Assembly (NCBI GenBank): GCA_041738285.1
Contig: JBGSQB010000206.1
Location: forward strand, 1-15,044
From: SZUA-521 sp041738285
GTDB taxonomy: Bacteria > Pseudomonadota > Gammaproteobacteria > Pseudomonadales > Azotimanducaceae
Direction of reading: 5' to 3'
DNA length: 15,044 nucleotides
Below are positions 5,982-13,441 of the stretch, piece after piece. The notes below the pieces were generated by a model, which did no database searches, was not told the DNA's origin, and was given only the letters and a program-made list of their open reading frames with translations. How positions within the stretch are numbered: the stretch's first letter is position 1; each line of letters opens with the position of its first letter. The position numbers and the translations under genes were made by a program.

Positions 5982-7448
5982 TTAGATTCCCGATGCGTGG
6001 CGAATGATCTGCACATAGGTCCGCGTACCTTGCGCGAGATTGTCCACGCTGATGCGTTCGTTGGTGCCATGGAATCCCGTGAGATCAGCCTGCGTGACGG
6101 TCATCGGGTTGAAGCGAAAGGCGTTGTCGGCAACCTTTGCGTAGTGGCGGCTGTCGGATCCTGCGATCATGAGGCCCGGCGTGACCACGACTTCGCCGTA
6201 GATCTCACGCACGGATCGCGCGATCACGCCGTATCCAGGGGAGCGCCAGTCGGACACTTCGGAGGCGGCGCGACCACCGCCGTCGGGCACACGTACTTCC
6301 ACCGAATCGTTTTCCACCACCGCCCGCACATGGTCGACCACGTCGTCGACGCTGTCACGAGGATGGAGCCGGAAGTTGACCGTCGCGATGGCTTCGATCG
6401 GCAGTACGTTCACCTTGGGGCTTGCCACGAGCATGGTCGGCGCAGTTGTCGTGCGCAACATCGCATTGCCGAACGTGGTGGCCGACAACTGATCATCGAG
6501 TACCCCATCGAACAGCCAGCGGTTGGCAAACAAGACGCGGTAGGTGAACGGCATATAACGGCTTGCGGAGTCGAACATCTGCCCGGTGAGGCCCGACAGG
6601 CCGCCCGGGACGGGATTTGCTTCCAGCGCCGTGATCGCTTCGGCGAGGATGCCCACCGCGGTTTGACGCGGCGGCATCGATGAGTGGCCGCCGGCAGCCT
6701 TGGCCACGATGTCGAGGGTCAATCCGCCTTTTTCCGCGACGTTGATCGCCGCCATCAGCGGCTCGACGCCCGGCAGCAAACCCTTGAACAAGAACGAGCC
6801 TTCGTCGAGCGACCAGGCAAGCTGCACACCCTGATCCGCGAGGTAGGCAACGACATTGGCGGCGCCATTCGTGCCACCGACTTCTTCATCGTGACCGAAA
6901 CTGAAGTACACCGTCCGATTTGGCGTGAAACCCGACTGCAGCAGGAAGGTCGCCGCTTCGAGTTGAGCGATCACGGCGCTCTTGTCGTCCAGCGCGCCGC
7001 GACCCCAGATCACACCATCGACAATGTCTCCGGCGAAGGGTGCAAACGTCCACGACGATTCCGTACCCGGGATCACCGGAACCACATCGTAGTGTGCGGT
7101 GATCAGCACGGGGGCGAGGCTGGCATCGCTGCCCGCCCACCGATAGAGGAGGGTGTACTGTCCGTGCAGGGTACGTTCCATGGCGGCCGTGACCGCCGGG
7201 TAGGTGCGTTCGACCCAGTCGATGAATCCGCGAAACTGATCGGCTTCGAAATCCGCCGTCGACTGATGCGAGACGGTGCGGAACGCAACCGCCTCACCCA
7301 GGTGTCGTGCGATCGTGTCGGCATCGAGCACCACATCGACACGCTCGACCACGGTCATCGACGCCGGCCGATGCAGCATCGCTCGGCCAAGAATGACTGC
7401 AACCAGCAGCACGAGCAGCGCGCCAACCACGCCAAGGACCTTCTTCAT
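5982..7448 (-). CDS. M20 family peptidase, carboxypeptidase S / PM20D1-like, membrane-anchored
   Basis: A 488-residue di-zinc peptidase. The N-terminus (MKKVLGVVGALLVLLVAVIL) is a signal anchor or uncleaved signal that places the enzyme outside the cytoplasm. The M20 ligands and catalytic residues are in order: His119 and Asp121 in TAHYDVVPV, bridging Asp154 in GRGALDDKSA, general base Glu188 and ligand Glu189 in HDEEVGG, and a late His in AGSDSRHYAKV. The lid/dimerisation domain sits between. The spacing and the SDSRHY ending are those of the yeast Cps1 and animal PM20D1 branch, which cleave C-terminal residues from peptides or hydrolyse N-acyl amino acids. The start is ATG 7448, with GAGGAG 6 bases upstream. 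It is the first gene of an operon with the S9 peptidase. Whether the substrate is a peptide or an N-acyl amino acid is open. Confidence 0.9.
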   Translation of the reverse strand: MKKVLGVVGALLVLLVAVILGRAMLHRPASMTVVERVDVVLDADTIARHLGEAVAFRTVSHQSTADFEADQFRGFIDWVERTYPAVTAAMERTLHGQYTLLYRWAGSDASLAPVLITAHYDVVPVIPGTESSWTFAPFAGDIVDGVIWGRGALDDKSAVIAQLEAATFLLQSGFTPNRTVYFSFGHDEEVGGTNGAANVVAYLADQGVQLAWSLDEGSFLFKGLLPGVEPLMAAINVAEKGGLTLDIVAKAAGGHSSMPPRQTAVGILAEAITALEANPVPGGLSGLTGQMFDSASRYMPFTYRVLFANRWLFDGVLDDQLSATTFGNAMLRTTTAPTMLVASPKVNVLPIEAIATVNFRLHPRDSVDDVVDHVRAVVENDSVEVRVPDGGGRAASEVSDWRSPGYGVIARSVREIYGEVVVTPGLMIAGSDSRHYAKVADNAFRFNPMTVTQADLTGFHGTNERISVDNLAQGTRTYVQIIRHASGI

Positions 7449-7562
7449 CGGGGACTCCTCAGATTCTTCCGTCCACCTGTACCCACAAGTTGCGTAACCT
7501 ATCAGGCGGCCCCATTGCTCTCCAATAGGATGGTCATCTTGGCAATATCGGAACGGTCCGAC

Positions 7563-8543
7563 ATGTGGCTGCTTCAGATGGTGCCGCGCGTGCGGCACGG
7601 CCGCGCGATCTGCGCGCTAGGGATCCTGGCAACATTGCTGGCGCTTTTCGCGTCGACCGGCGTCTTCGCGGACAGCGACGGACCCGTGTCGGCACCCGTG
7701 ATCGTCTTCTTCAGCGTGATCATCGCCTACATCGTGCCGGTCTTTCATCACATCACCGAGCTCACCGGCACTGCGCTGCGCGATCTTGCGCCAGTCATCC
7801 GTGATGACGCACGGGTTTCACAGTTGGTCGAGCGGGTACGAAAGCGTTCGCCCGCCGAGGAGGTCACCTCGCTCGCGCTGGGGCTCACTGCCGGATGTTT
7901 GCACCATTTGCTTCTGACAGGCTCCGTTTCCGAGGCCATTCGCGTCGCCCTGTACAGCCCTGCCAGCATGGCACTCGCGCTGGGAACGCTCGCGGTCTGG
8001 GTGTTTCTCACGAACGCGATCTTCGCGCTGATCAAGAACGCACGCGTCTTTCGCGCACTGGGCCGCACCATCCACATCGATCTACTGAATCACCGTGCGT
8101 ACACACCATTCGCCCGTGTCGCGGTCAGCTCCACGCTTGCGATGGTCGGCGCTCAGGCCGCCTTTCCGATCATGTGGATCGACGGCGACATATCGGCGTT
8201 CGCCACGATTCCAGGTTTGATCGCGACGACCATCGCAATGGGGTTTCTGTTCGGGCTGCCCCTCTGGCCCATTCACCGGTCGATTGCCAAGGCGAAGCGC
8301 GATGAACTGCAGCGGCTTGACGCGTTGATCACCGCGGCTGGCGCGGCCGTACCGGCTCAACACGATGGCATTCGGATCGCGCAGCTGAATCCGCTGCTCG
8401 CCTATCGGCGCGAAATCGAAGCGGTGCGCGAGTGGCCATTCGACACCAACGTTGCCGGACGGCTGGCGCTGTATCTCGTCATTCCGCCGCTGACCTGGGT
8501 CGGTGCGGCGCTGATCGAAATGCTGGTCGAGGATCTCGTTTAG
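7563..8543 (+). CDS. Multi-pass membrane protein of unknown function
   Basis: I do not recognise this 326-residue protein. It has about six or seven hydrophobic segments: near 15-36, 44-63, 99-118, 134-157, 186-205, 214-237 and 302-324. Charged loops carry RKRSPAEEV and a long C-terminal helix KAKRDELQRLDAL before the last membrane segment. Polar or His residues occur inside segments (VFHHITE, CLHHLLL), which could bind metal or haem, but this is speculation. The start is uncertain. ATG 7563 has a weak GGAACGG upstream; ATG 7530 in the same frame has AGG directly against it; ATG 7578 is a third option. It stands alone: divergent from the peptidase operon and followed by 205 non-coding bases before the TIR gene on the same strand. 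The even length of the hydrophobic pattern and the lack of breaks argue that it is a real gene. Confidence 0.72.
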   Translation: MWLLQMVPRVRHGRAICALGILATLLALFASTGVFADSDGPVSAPVIVFFSVIIAYIVPVFHHITELTGTALRDLAPVIRDDARVSQLVERVRKRSPAEEVTSLALGLTAGCLHHLLLTGSVSEAIRVALYSPASMALALGTLAVWVFLTNAIFALIKNARVFRALGRTIHIDLLNHRAYTPFARVAVSSTLAMVGAQAAFPIMWIDGDISAFATIPGLIATTIAMGFLFGLPLWPIHRSIAKAKRDELQRLDALITAAGAAVPAQHDGIRIAQLNPLLAYRREIEAVREWPFDTNVAGRLALYLVIPPLTWVGAALIEMLVEDLV

Positions 8544-8748
8544 GTGTGGTGCCAGATCCCGACAGACTCGACACAATGTATATACGACCGAGGGCGGCCC
8601 CTGGCGTGTCGTCTGGCCGCAGGATAGTCTCGTTAGTAGCGCGCGCTCGACCCAGTCCACAGGATATAGGGTTGAAACTGGATACTGCCATGTCGGTGCA
8701 AAACGTAACGTCGTTTCGATGCCCGGTCATGTTCAGCGGCGGTGTCGT
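8544..8748. other. Intergenic region upstream of the TIR gene
   Basis: It holds no credible ORF. GCGGCC (8594-8599) and GGCCGC (8615-8620) form a 6-bp stem with a 15-base loop, without a T run, about 50 bases after the upstream stop. AT-rich patches at 8578-8583 (TATATA) and near 8662 could be -10 elements, but neither has a convincing -35 at the right spacing, so I do not call a promoter. Confidence 0.4.
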
Positions 8749-10734
8749 ATGACCGATGCGCTCCTCGCGGTCGCCCGCGAGGCGTTCATCAGCTATGCGT
8801 CACCAGACTCCGCCACCGCGATGGCGCTGGTCGATTCCCTGGAGCAGAACGGAGTCGGTTGCTGGATCGCGCCCCGTGATGTGGTTCCGGGGACCTTGTA
8901 CGCCGACGGCATCGTGCGTGCTATCAACGCGGCGAATGTCTTCGTCGTAGTGCTGTCCGCGCAGGCATTGGCATCGGCACGTGTTGGCAAGGAGATCGAA
9001 CGCGCGTCGTCGAAAGGGCGTCCAATCTTCGCGGTACGTACCGACACAGCGCCGCTCAGTCCGGCCTTCGAGTATTTCCTGAGCGAATCGCAATGGATTG
9101 AGGTCGGCCCGGGCGGACTGGATGCTGCCGCGGCCAAGCTAGTCGCAGCGATTCAAGAGCGATCGCCATCGAAGCGCGCTCCGGACGCCAATCTCAAGGG
9201 TGCCCCGAAGCCGTCTCGCACTTCGCGGTGGCGGTTCGGTTCAGCTGTCGCCGCGGCATTGGTAATCGCTGTGGCGATCGCCTGGCTGCTCACCGCTAGA
9301 TTCCCGGTCGCAACTTCCCCGCCGGCTGATGCGCCCACGAATCCGCCCATCGCTCGGGGAGCCGTTTCGCCAGCAGTCTCTGCCAAATCCATCGCGGTAC
9401 TGCCGTTCGCCGACATGAGTGAGAATCAGGACCAGGAATACTTCGCTGACGGCGTGGCCGAGGAAATTCTTGACCGCCTGGCGAACGTTCCCGGGCTACA
9501 CGTCATTGGTCGAACATCGTCGTTTCAATTCAAGGGCAAGAACGAAGACCTGCGCGCCATCGGCGCCACGTTGGGAGTTGCTCATCTCGTCGAGGGGAGC
9601 GTCAGGCGCTCTGGCGATCGTGTCCGCGTGACGGCTCAACTCATTCGAGCCGCGGACGGCGCCCACGCCTGGTCGAACACGTACGAGCGGACGATCGTCG
9701 ATGTTCTCAAGATGCAGGAAGAGATTGCTACCGGAATCGCAAGAGCGCTGCAGATCACCATTGAGGAGCGCGCACTGTCCGCAGCCGACTTGCGAAACCC
9801 CGAAGCGTACGATCTCTCCCTTCGCGGTCTCCACGCGTTTGACCGATATGACGAAGCGGGCTTCGAGGCAGCCGCGAACTACTTTGATCAGGCGCTCGAA
9901 CTTGAACCGTCCTTCACGCGCGCAGCAGAATATCGGGCATGGACGTACTTTCTACAGGCGGATTGGGGCTACGTGCGGCCCGAGATCGGATTTGAGGGAG
10001 CCCGCCAAGGGGCCGAACGCCTACTGGCGCTCGACCCGAACTCGACGATGGGGCATGGGCTGCTGGCTCGCATCTACACGGACTACGATTGGCAATGGGA
10101 GGCGGCGCGACGAGAAGCCGCGACCACGGTCAATCTCGCGCCCCGCTGGTACGGTGGCCATTTTGCGCTAGGCGTGATCGGTCGCGCGCTGGGTCAGTTC
10201 GATGATGCGGAGCGTTCCATGAAACTGGCTTTGAGCCTCGACCCGCTCAACCCCGACATACACACGGAGCTTGGCAACATATATTTCCGGACCGGGCGCT
10301 TTGGCAAGGCGCTTGAGCAACATCGACGTGCGCTCAAGATCAGCCCCTACATTGGTTTTGGTCACCACCAAGTAGCGGATGACCTTCTGGCACTTGGTCA
10401 CCACGAGGCCGCGCTGGCTGAGGCACAACTCGGAGCAGACGCGGCGACTGGCCTGTCTTCGCTAGTTGCTATCTACCACGCCATGGGCCGTCACGCCGAG
10501 TCGGATCGAACGCTCAACCAGTACATAAATGCTCGAGCAGGTGATGATGCGTACTCGATAGCGTCAGCTTACGCGTACCGAGGCGAGGTGGATGAGGCGC
10601 TCGTGTGGCTCGATCGCGCGTACGAAGAAAGGGACTTTGGGTTGACGTTCCTCAGCGGTCATCCATGGTTTCTCAGCCTCAAAGATGATCCCCGCTTCCG
10701 GGCATTCTTGCGCAAAATGAACATCCCAGAGTGA
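8749..10734 (+). CDS. TIR - transmembrane - TolB/FlgO-like - TPR protein, putative receptor
   Basis: A 661-residue modular protein. A TIR domain spans about 10-137: AFISYAS opens it, CWIAPRDVVPG is the BB-loop region, and the conserved Glu82 is in RVGKEIERA, where bacterial TIR NADases keep their catalytic acid. A basic stretch (KPSRTSRWR) precedes one transmembrane helix at about 163-183, so the TIR part should be cytoplasmic and the rest periplasmic. From 213 to about 335 there is a TolB/FlgO-like domain (KSIAVLPFADMSENQDQEYF, then DGVAEEILDRL and EGSVRRSGDRVRV). Residues from about 350 to 600 are TPR repeats (for example FDDAERSMKLALSLDPLNPD). The same TolB-TPR tail is known behind adenylate cyclase and winged-helix domains; here a TIR takes the effector place. 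ATG 8749 is preferred, with only a weak GGCGG ribosome binding site; ATG 8719 in frame is an alternative. A sensing role leading to NAD+ cleavage or adaptor binding is inference. Confidence 0.87.
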   Translation: MTDALLAVAREAFISYASPDSATAMALVDSLEQNGVGCWIAPRDVVPGTLYADGIVRAINAANVFVVVLSAQALASARVGKEIERASSKGRPIFAVRTDTAPLSPAFEYFLSESQWIEVGPGGLDAAAAKLVAAIQERSPSKRAPDANLKGAPKPSRTSRWRFGSAVAAALVIAVAIAWLLTARFPVATSPPADAPTNPPIARGAVSPAVSAKSIAVLPFADMSENQDQEYFADGVAEEILDRLANVPGLHVIGRTSSFQFKGKNEDLRAIGATLGVAHLVEGSVRRSGDRVRVTAQLIRAADGAHAWSNTYERTIVDVLKMQEEIATGIARALQITIEERALSAADLRNPEAYDLSLRGLHAFDRYDEAGFEAAANYFDQALELEPSFTRAAEYRAWTYFLQADWGYVRPEIGFEGARQGAERLLALDPNSTMGHGLLARIYTDYDWQWEAARREAATTVNLAPRWYGGHFALGVIGRALGQFDDAERSMKLALSLDPLNPDIHTELGNIYFRTGRFGKALEQHRRALKISPYIGFGHHQVADDLLALGHHEAALAEAQLGADAATGLSSLVAIYHAMGRHAESDRTLNQYINARAGDDAYSIASAYAYRGEVDEALVWLDRAYEERDFGLTFLSGHPWFLSLKDDPRFRAFLRKMNIPE

Positions 10735-10809
10735 CAGAATCCGATTCGTGCGGAGGGTTCGAATCACCCCGGAGTTGCGGTGCACTCGTGGAATTTGTAC
10801 TGGGATGCC

Positions 10810-13206
10810 TTAGACCGACTGCGTGGCGGCAAGTACGACCGCGGTCGATCGCGGCGGCGGACGCATCAAGGCCACCGCCTGGCCGATCCAGTCATCGCGA
10901 CCGACTCGACCGCGGAACGTCTTCAACTCGTTTTCGAGCCAGACGATTTCGGCGTCGCTGAATCCCGCGATCTGACGGTACTGATACACGCCGAGCGCAT
11001 TCAGCCGGTGCTCGAACGCGGCACCAATGCCACGGATCTGCTGCAGATCGTCGACATCGCCGGGCGCGGACGCAAACAGGTTCTGCGGTTTTACCGGGGC
11101 TACGGAATCGTCGGGTTGCTCCGGTCGCGGCGCATTTTCGCGACTGCGCAGATCTCGCAATTGGGATGCGAGCCGTTCAGAAGTCTGGCGCTCGCCTTCG
11201 AGCTGTTGCCGCAGCACGTTGAGCGACTTGTCCTTGAGGTCGCGATCCTTTTCGAGCGACGCCAGCGCCTTGCTACGTTCTTCGAGGGCTGCGATCAGTT
11301 CGCGATTCTTCTCGAACTGATTGGCAACTCGATTTTCGAGATACTCCGACTTCATATCTGTCGGCATCTCCTCGGCGTCGCGTTCGCGTTCGCGTTCACG
11401 CGCCATACGCGCACTGCGATCGGACAACGCAGTTTCGAGTGATCCGATTTCGGCTTTCAACTCCTCGATCTGAACGGCACGCGCGGCAAGCGCCGCATCG
11501 CGCTGCTTGAGCAGGCCCTCGAGTGGCGCAAGGCGCGCATGCCATTCCCGAACTTCGCTTCGCGCCTGCGCGAGTTCCTCAGCACGCGCAGCCGCATCCG
11601 CGGCCACTTCCGCGAGTTGGTCTACAGACTGCGCACGGTCGGTATCGAGTCGGGTCAGTCGTTCGAGTGCCTCACCGAGGTCACCTTCGAGCTCCGCGAT
11701 GCGCCCGCTCGAACGCTCACACTCGGCGCCAAGACCTGAGTTGCGATCCTCGAGGGCGTCGCGAGCGGCCCGCAGCTCCTCGATCCGCGCAGCGCTTGCC
11801 GCGACCGATGCGGCGCGCTCGGTGTCGTTTGCCGCAAGTTGCGACCGCGCCTGCTGCAGCGCGACTTCGAGTTCGTTGATTCGATCGCCAAGACGGCTGC
11901 CTGTCGCAATGAGATCCGCATGCACCTGATTTTGCGTGCGTCCTTCAGCCTGCAGCGATGACGCAAGCGCCACGGCCTCGTCGCGCTGCGCGCGCATCCG
12001 GTCGAGTTCATCCACACGGCCGCGTGCGAGGGCTTCGAGTTCGACGTTGGCTTCAATGGAGTCATTGCGCTGGGTGATGGCACTGCCGAGTTCACGCGTG
12101 AGTCGATCGAGTTCACCATTGAGTCGATCCACTTCCTCGCGACCCAGTCGAATCGAGGTAGCGAGTTTCTTGGCAAATTCCGCCTGGGCCTTCGCAACGC
12201 CTTGCTGATTCGATTCGAGCTGCCCGCGAAGTGCTTGCAACGCATCGTCCTTGGCTTCGAGCATCGAGCGCGCGGTCGTCACCGAAGCGAGCAGCTCGTC
12301 GCGTTCCTTGCACAGCGCGGTATCGCGCGCGCGCAGGGATTCCAACTCTGTGGCCGCAGCCGCGATTTCGGTCTTCGCGTTCGCAAGGTCATCGATCATC
12401 GCGCGGCCACTGGACTGCGAAGCTTCAAGTTCCGCTCCGAGGGACTCGACGCGCGCGGTTGCGAGTCGTAACCGGTCGTCCTTTTCGCGAAGGGATTCTA
12501 CGAGCTTGGGTACACGCGCCTGCCATTTGGCGAGCTCTTCTCTGGCGCGCACAATCTCGGTTGCCTGATCATCGATCTGCTTGCCCATGCCGCCGCTGTG
12601 GATTGTCTCGGCTGCAAGGCGCGCTTCGAGGTCGGCGATGAGTTGTTGCTGGCTGTGCGATGTCTGTTCGAGGGTGTCGATGCGGATCTGCAGCGCAGTC
12701 GAGTCAGCGCCATCGACCATGGCAGCCAGTGGCATCGTATCGGTCTGCGTCGTTTCCAGTCGTCGCTCGAGTTCCTGACAACGCGACTGCGAGGTCGCCA
12801 GCGACTGGCGCAGCGCATTGAGCTGCGCCTCGTCGATCACCGGCGTGGGTGCATCTGCGTGCACCTGCGCGGACTCTGCTTCTTTCAGCATCGTCAGTTC
12901 GGCGTTCAGCGCGCGCAATGCCCGATCGCGGGCCAGGATGTCGCGCTCCTTTTCCTTCAAGTTCGTCTCGAGGCTCGCGTTGCGGGTCTTCCAGTCGCCG
13001 ACCTCGGCGCAGAGCGTCGACACGCGTTGGTCGCGATTGCGCACGGTCGATTCGAGTTGAGGAATAACGCCCTTGGTGTCGAGTAACGCGCGTGTCAACT
13101 CGGCTTCACGCGCAACCGCGCGCAACCGATAGAAGAACCAGCCGCAGAAGAAGCAGGAGATGGCGAGAATGCCAACGGTGATGTACTGAGCAAGCGTCAG
13201 GGTCAT
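10810..13206 (-). CDS. Membrane-anchored coiled-coil protein with C-terminal helix-hairpin-helix-like domain
   Basis: A 798-residue protein. A single transmembrane helix lies at about 8-27 (YITVGILAISCFFCGWFF). Nearly 650 residues of heptad-rich coiled coil follow (many Leu/Ala positions with Glu/Arg/Lys/Gln, few Gly and very few Pro). From about 719 to 782 there is a compact domain opening DDLQQIRGIGAAFEHRLNALGV and ending GRVGRDDWIGQA. That domain resembles the helix-hairpin-helix-like module found at the end of some proteobacterial L21 and NuoE-like proteins, related to DNA-binding HhH folds. A RERERER run at about 600 is encoded by tandem CGCGTT hexamers (11379-11396). The ATG at 13206 has no good ribosome binding site but overlaps the TGA of the small upstream frame (ATGA), suggesting translational coupling. 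A membrane-to-nucleoid tether or scaffold is possible but not shown. Confidence 0.85.
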   Translation of the reverse strand: MTLTLAQYITVGILAISCFFCGWFFYRLRAVAREAELTRALLDTKGVIPQLESTVRNRDQRVSTLCAEVGDWKTRNASLETNLKEKERDILARDRALRALNAELTMLKEAESAQVHADAPTPVIDEAQLNALRQSLATSQSRCQELERRLETTQTDTMPLAAMVDGADSTALQIRIDTLEQTSHSQQQLIADLEARLAAETIHSGGMGKQIDDQATEIVRAREELAKWQARVPKLVESLREKDDRLRLATARVESLGAELEASQSSGRAMIDDLANAKTEIAAAATELESLRARDTALCKERDELLASVTTARSMLEAKDDALQALRGQLESNQQGVAKAQAEFAKKLATSIRLGREEVDRLNGELDRLTRELGSAITQRNDSIEANVELEALARGRVDELDRMRAQRDEAVALASSLQAEGRTQNQVHADLIATGSRLGDRINELEVALQQARSQLAANDTERAASVAASAARIEELRAARDALEDRNSGLGAECERSSGRIAELEGDLGEALERLTRLDTDRAQSVDQLAEVAADAAARAEELAQARSEVREWHARLAPLEGLLKQRDAALAARAVQIEELKAEIGSLETALSDRSARMARERERERDAEEMPTDMKSEYLENRVANQFEKNRELIAALEERSKALASLEKDRDLKDKSLNVLRQQLEGERQTSERLASQLRDLRSRENAPRPEQPDDSVAPVKPQNLFASAPGDVDDLQQIRGIGAAFEHRLNALGVYQYRQIAGFSDAEIVWLENELKTFRGRVGRDDWIGQAVALMRPPPRSTAVVLAATQSV

Positions 13207-13403
13207 CGAGGCAGGTCCGTGAGATGACTTCGGCGGTCGCCGTGGTGTTCGAATAGGATCTCGTTTCGCGGCATATCGATCGCAGTCCCTGAGTCTCGAT
13301 GGCTGACCATGGCGCGCAGCAGCGTGTCCGGATCACCGCCAACCCTATGCTGGTCACCGACGACGCCAAATACTTCTGCAGAAGTCTCAGTGCGCCTGGT
13401 CAA
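13203..13403 (-). CDS. Possible small protein, 66 residues, coupled to the coiled-coil gene
   Basis: This frame fills most of the gap between the acetyltransferase-like gene (stop 13442) and the coiled-coil gene (start 13206). Its TGA overlaps the next ATG as ATGA. The composition is protein-like and hydrophilic (for example VVGDQHRVGGDPDTLLRAMV and FEHHGDRRSHLTDLP). The only early start is TTG at 13403, without a clear ribosome binding site; an in-frame TGA lies 8 codons further upstream, and inner ATG codons would give fragments. I do not recognise the sequence. Against it are the rare start codon and a perfect 14-base palindrome inside the frame that could instead be an operator. If it is real, it is an operon member of unknown function. 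Confidence 0.4.
   Translation of the reverse strand: MTRRTETSAEVFGVVGDQHRVGGDPDTLLRAMVSHRDSGTAIDMPRNEILFEHHGDRRSHLTDLPR
13372..13385. promoter_or_regulatory. Perfect 14-base palindrome, possible operator
   Basis: ACTTCTGCAGAAGT equals its own reverse complement. It lies 165 bases upstream of the coiled-coil gene start, in the stretch that separates it from the preceding gene, so it could bind a dimeric regulator. It also falls inside the possible 66-residue ORF. No matching regulator or promoter is visible. Confidence 0.25.
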
Positions 13404-13441
13404 TCGCGGGAAACGTGCGAACCGTCACAGCGCGGATGTGA

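Noticed and set aside
5973..6683. Long plus-strand open frame opposite the M20 peptidase
   Set aside because: His/Arg/Asp-rich, low-hydrophobicity translation without domains, antisense to a clear M20 enzyme; a by-product of high GC codon use.
6684..7529. Plus-strand open frame continuing upstream of the membrane protein
   Set aside because: It is antisense to the M20 gene; the translation changes character to a membrane protein only after about 7563.
8594..8620. GCGGCC/GGCCGC inverted repeat as a terminator
   Set aside because: Six-bp stem with a 15-base loop and no T tract; short GC inverted repeats are expected by chance at this GC content.
10751..10770. GGGTTCGAATC resembling a tRNA T-arm, and thus a tRNA remnant or attachment site
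   Set aside because: The flanking bases do not complete a paired T stem, there is no acceptor stem or anticodon arm, and no integrase is nearby. It sits in a 75-base gap between convergent genes; GATTCG/CGAATC (10743-10765) can form a weak hairpin instead.
11379..11396. Tandem CGCGTT hexamers as a phase-variable repeat
   Set aside because: Only about three units and a hexamer, so changes would keep the frame; it simply encodes an Arg-Glu run in the coiled coil.
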